From an uncultured Treponema sp. (GTDB taxonomy: Bacteria; Spirochaetota; Spirochaetia; Treponematales; Treponemataceae): a DNA stretch of 6,709 nt. Each line of letters starts with the position of its first letter. Position 1 is the stretch's first letter. The stretch is from positions 1-6,709 of the forward strand of contig CALFJF010000002.1 in the NCBI GenBank assembly GCA_937877535.1, read 5' to 3'. The notes under the pieces are model-generated. The model worked only from the letters and a program-made list of their open reading frames with translations, was not told the DNA's origin and ran no database searches. Of this stretch, positions 5,509 through 6,709 are shown piece by piece. Made by a program: the position numbers and the translations under genes.

Positions 5509-6598
5509 CGTGTATTTTTGCAAAAACGAGCGGCCAAAAGATAAAAACGCCTGCAAAAAAGGCAAAACTCGTCCAAAGATAGGAAATGGGAGAGTCGGTT
5601 TCTCCAACAAACGAAAATTCGGCGGGCGACGAGGCAAGCGTTCCCGAAGGAAGCAAAAATCCTAAAAAAAGCGCGAGCGCGCAGCCGCAAGAAATCCAAA
5701 GAAGCCGATACGCGCGTGCGTTTTGCCCCGCGTCTTTTGAAAAAAGCATTTTGAACGCTTTTTTTGCTCCGCGAACGATAGGATTCAAAAACACGGCAAA
5801 AAGTTCAAACGCCACAACGAGCATTTTTATTCCAATTCTGGAATCTTGACTTTCGCTCAAAAAATATGACGCAAACAAAATCGCAAAAACGATTAGTGCG
5901 CCGTACACGATTTTTTGAGAAAAGCCCGTCTTTGAAACGATATTTTTTACCAGCGAAAACAGATTGTTGCAAATCCAATACAGTTCGAGCGCGGCGGGCG
6001 AATTATAAAGAAGCGCGAAAAAAACGGCGGCAACGGCAAAAAGTTGGATTTTGTCGCGCCGAGAAAGTGCGCGAGCGTAGACCGACGCAGAAATAAGATT
6101 TATCGCCGTCATAATAAACGGAAGAACGTTCACCGAAATTCCACCGATTTTCAAAAGCGCGTCTGGTTTTCCGAGGTCAGAAAAAATCCAAAACCGCATT
6201 TCAGAAATCGCCGTGCAATGCGAAAGAAAATGATAGGCGGCAATAAAAAACGGAATTTCAAGCAAAACAGAAAGCGAACTCCGAAAAGCGTACAGCGGGT
6301 GATACCCACATTCTCTAAAATACGCTTGAGTCATCATAAAACGCTCGTCCCCTGTAAACGCCTTTTTTATGTGGCGGAGCATTGGAGTCATTCGTTTTTG
6401 CTCTTCGCGTTCTTTTTCTTGCAATGCGTCAGCGGCATTGTAAAGCGGCAATGCAAGCAGATTTATTGCAATGCTCACAGACAAAATCGCGCCAATTACG
6501 CCAACAGACGGGAACTTTGTAACGATAAACGTAAAAATGTATTCAACAACTTGCTCAATGGGTAAAATCACAATGGAATACAAAAAATTGATTATCAT
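5483..6598 (-). CDS. YidC/Oxa1-like polytopic membrane protein, truncated at a G9/T9 tract (N-terminal part of split gene)
   Basis: YidC/Oxa1 proteins insert proteins into the inner membrane. This 371-aa product shows the family pattern: a hydrophobic segment with NLLALPLYNAAD (46-57), a charged loop (EKEREEQKRMTPMLRHIKKAF), GYHPLYAFRSSLSVLLEIPFF (98-118), DLGKPDALL (141-149) and SPAALELYWICNNLFSLVKNI (200-220). About four more membrane segments follow (near 229-247, 257-275, 298-318, 341-360), unlike ordinary YidC. The Arg found in the first core helix of typical YidC (VRxxMYPL) appears as Asn46. The frame ends with KIHGGGYNFFF and a stop directly after the homopolymers. The ATG at 6598, preceded by a weak AGG, is preferred; an in-frame TTG at 6619 overlaps the murA end and lacks a ribosome binding site. 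It is 10 bp after murA, so probably cotranscribed. It is unlikely to be the housekeeping YidC, because of its fusion architecture and context. Confidence 0.85.
   Translation of the reverse strand: MIINFLYSIVILPIEQVVEYIFTFIVTKFPSVGVIGAILSVSIAINLLALPLYNAADALQEKEREEQKRMTPMLRHIKKAFTGDERFMMTQAYFRECGYHPLYAFRSSLSVLLEIPFFIAAYHFLSHCTAISEMRFWIFSDLGKPDALLKIGGISVNVLPFIMTAINLISASVYARALSRRDKIQLFAVAAVFFALLYNSPAALELYWICNNLFSLVKNIVSKTGFSQKIVYGALIVFAILFASYFLSESQDSRIGIKMLVVAFELFAVFLNPIVRGAKKAFKMLFSKDAGQNARAYRLLWISCGCALALFLGFLLPSGTLASSPAEFSFVGETDSPISYLWTSFAFFAGVFIFWPLVFAKIHGGGYNFFF
5487..5509 (-). repeat. G9-TATAA-T9 homopolymer pair at the frame break
   Basis: Read on the minus strand, nine G (5509-5501), TATAA, and nine T (5495-5487) come immediately before the TGA stop (5485-5483). 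With these lengths the YidC-like frame stops. Loss of one G or one T, or gain of two G, puts it in frame with the sulfatase-like part and gives one uninterrupted protein of about 908 aa (909 if two G are gained). Such tracts are classical slipped-strand sites. Confidence 0.9.
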
Positions 6599-6608
6599 TT
6601 TTTTTGAC

Positions 6609-6709
6609 CTACTCTTCAATTTCTACGATTTCGATTCTCGCGCCGAGTGATTTTAGTTTTCCGACTAAATCTTCGTAGCCGCGTTCGACTTGGTATACAT
6701 TGCTGATTT
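6609..6709 (-). CDS. murA: UDP-N-acetylglucosamine 1-carboxyvinyltransferase, C-terminal end only
   Basis: MurA transfers enolpyruvate to UDP-GlcNAc, the first committed step of peptidoglycan synthesis, in the cytoplasm. Only the last 32 codons are in the window; the start is beyond the right edge. They read NVYQVERGYEDLVGKLKSLGARI, matching the conserved MurA ending (NVYHIDRGYE...KL..LGA.I), followed by an acidic tail IEE and a TAG stop (6611-6609). The YidC-like gene starts 10 bp later on the same strand, so the two probably form an envelope operon. With so little visible the call rests on one motif. Confidence 0.8.
   Translation of the reverse strand, partial: ISNVYQVERGYEDLVGKLKSLGARIEIVEIEE

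Noticed and set aside
5496..5699. 67-aa minus-strand frame bridging the two halves of the split gene
   Set aside because: It is the third frame across the overlap; its sequence is Arg/Cys-rich and shows neither the membrane pattern nor any ribosome binding site.

Overview
The window most resembles a chromosomal segment of a host-associated spirochaete, probably a Treponema. The basis is a short lipoprotein with a spirochaete-style F-A-S-C lipobox and acidic linker, moderate GC, very long A/T and G/C homopolymers, and protein wording (Tex, MetF, MurA tail) that reads like Treponema. This is recognition by eye, not a database result.

Layout. Positions 1-1879 (minus) hold the first 626 codons of tex; its C-terminal S1 domain lies beyond the left edge. 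A 201-bp divergent intergenic region carries the tex start on one side and, on the other, a candidate promoter whose spacer contains nine T. It drives a 171-aa lipoprotein of unknown function (2081-2596, plus), which ends in a very clear intrinsic terminator. Positions 2652-2925 contain no gene. They hold a 137-bp MITE/REP-like palindromic element (2714-2850), then two dyads and an extended -10 placed so close to the metF ATG that metF is predicted to be leaderless. metF (2926-3807, plus) encodes methylenetetrahydrofolate reductase and ends in a strong hairpin terminator at the convergent boundary.

The rest is a minus-strand cell-envelope operon read right to left: the last 32 codons of murA (6609-6709), then 10 bp later a large membrane-protein locus (6598 down to 3871). 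The locus reads as one gene split by a frame change. A YidC/Oxa1-like polytopic domain (5483-6598) runs into a G9 tract, followed by TATAA and T9, and stops. The reading frame that resumes in the tract encodes three more membrane segments and an alkaline-phosphatase/sulfatase-superfamily domain of LtaS-like type (3871-5508). Removing one G or one T, or adding two G, joins the halves into a protein of about 908 aa. The likely explanations are a phase-variable switch, slippage decoding, a decaying gene, or a homopolymer sequencing error.

The most interesting signals are this YidC-like/sulfatase fusion with its homopolymer switch point, the apparent leaderless or near-leaderless starts of metF and tex, the structured palindromic element upstream of metF, and the T9 promoter spacer of the lipoprotein gene.
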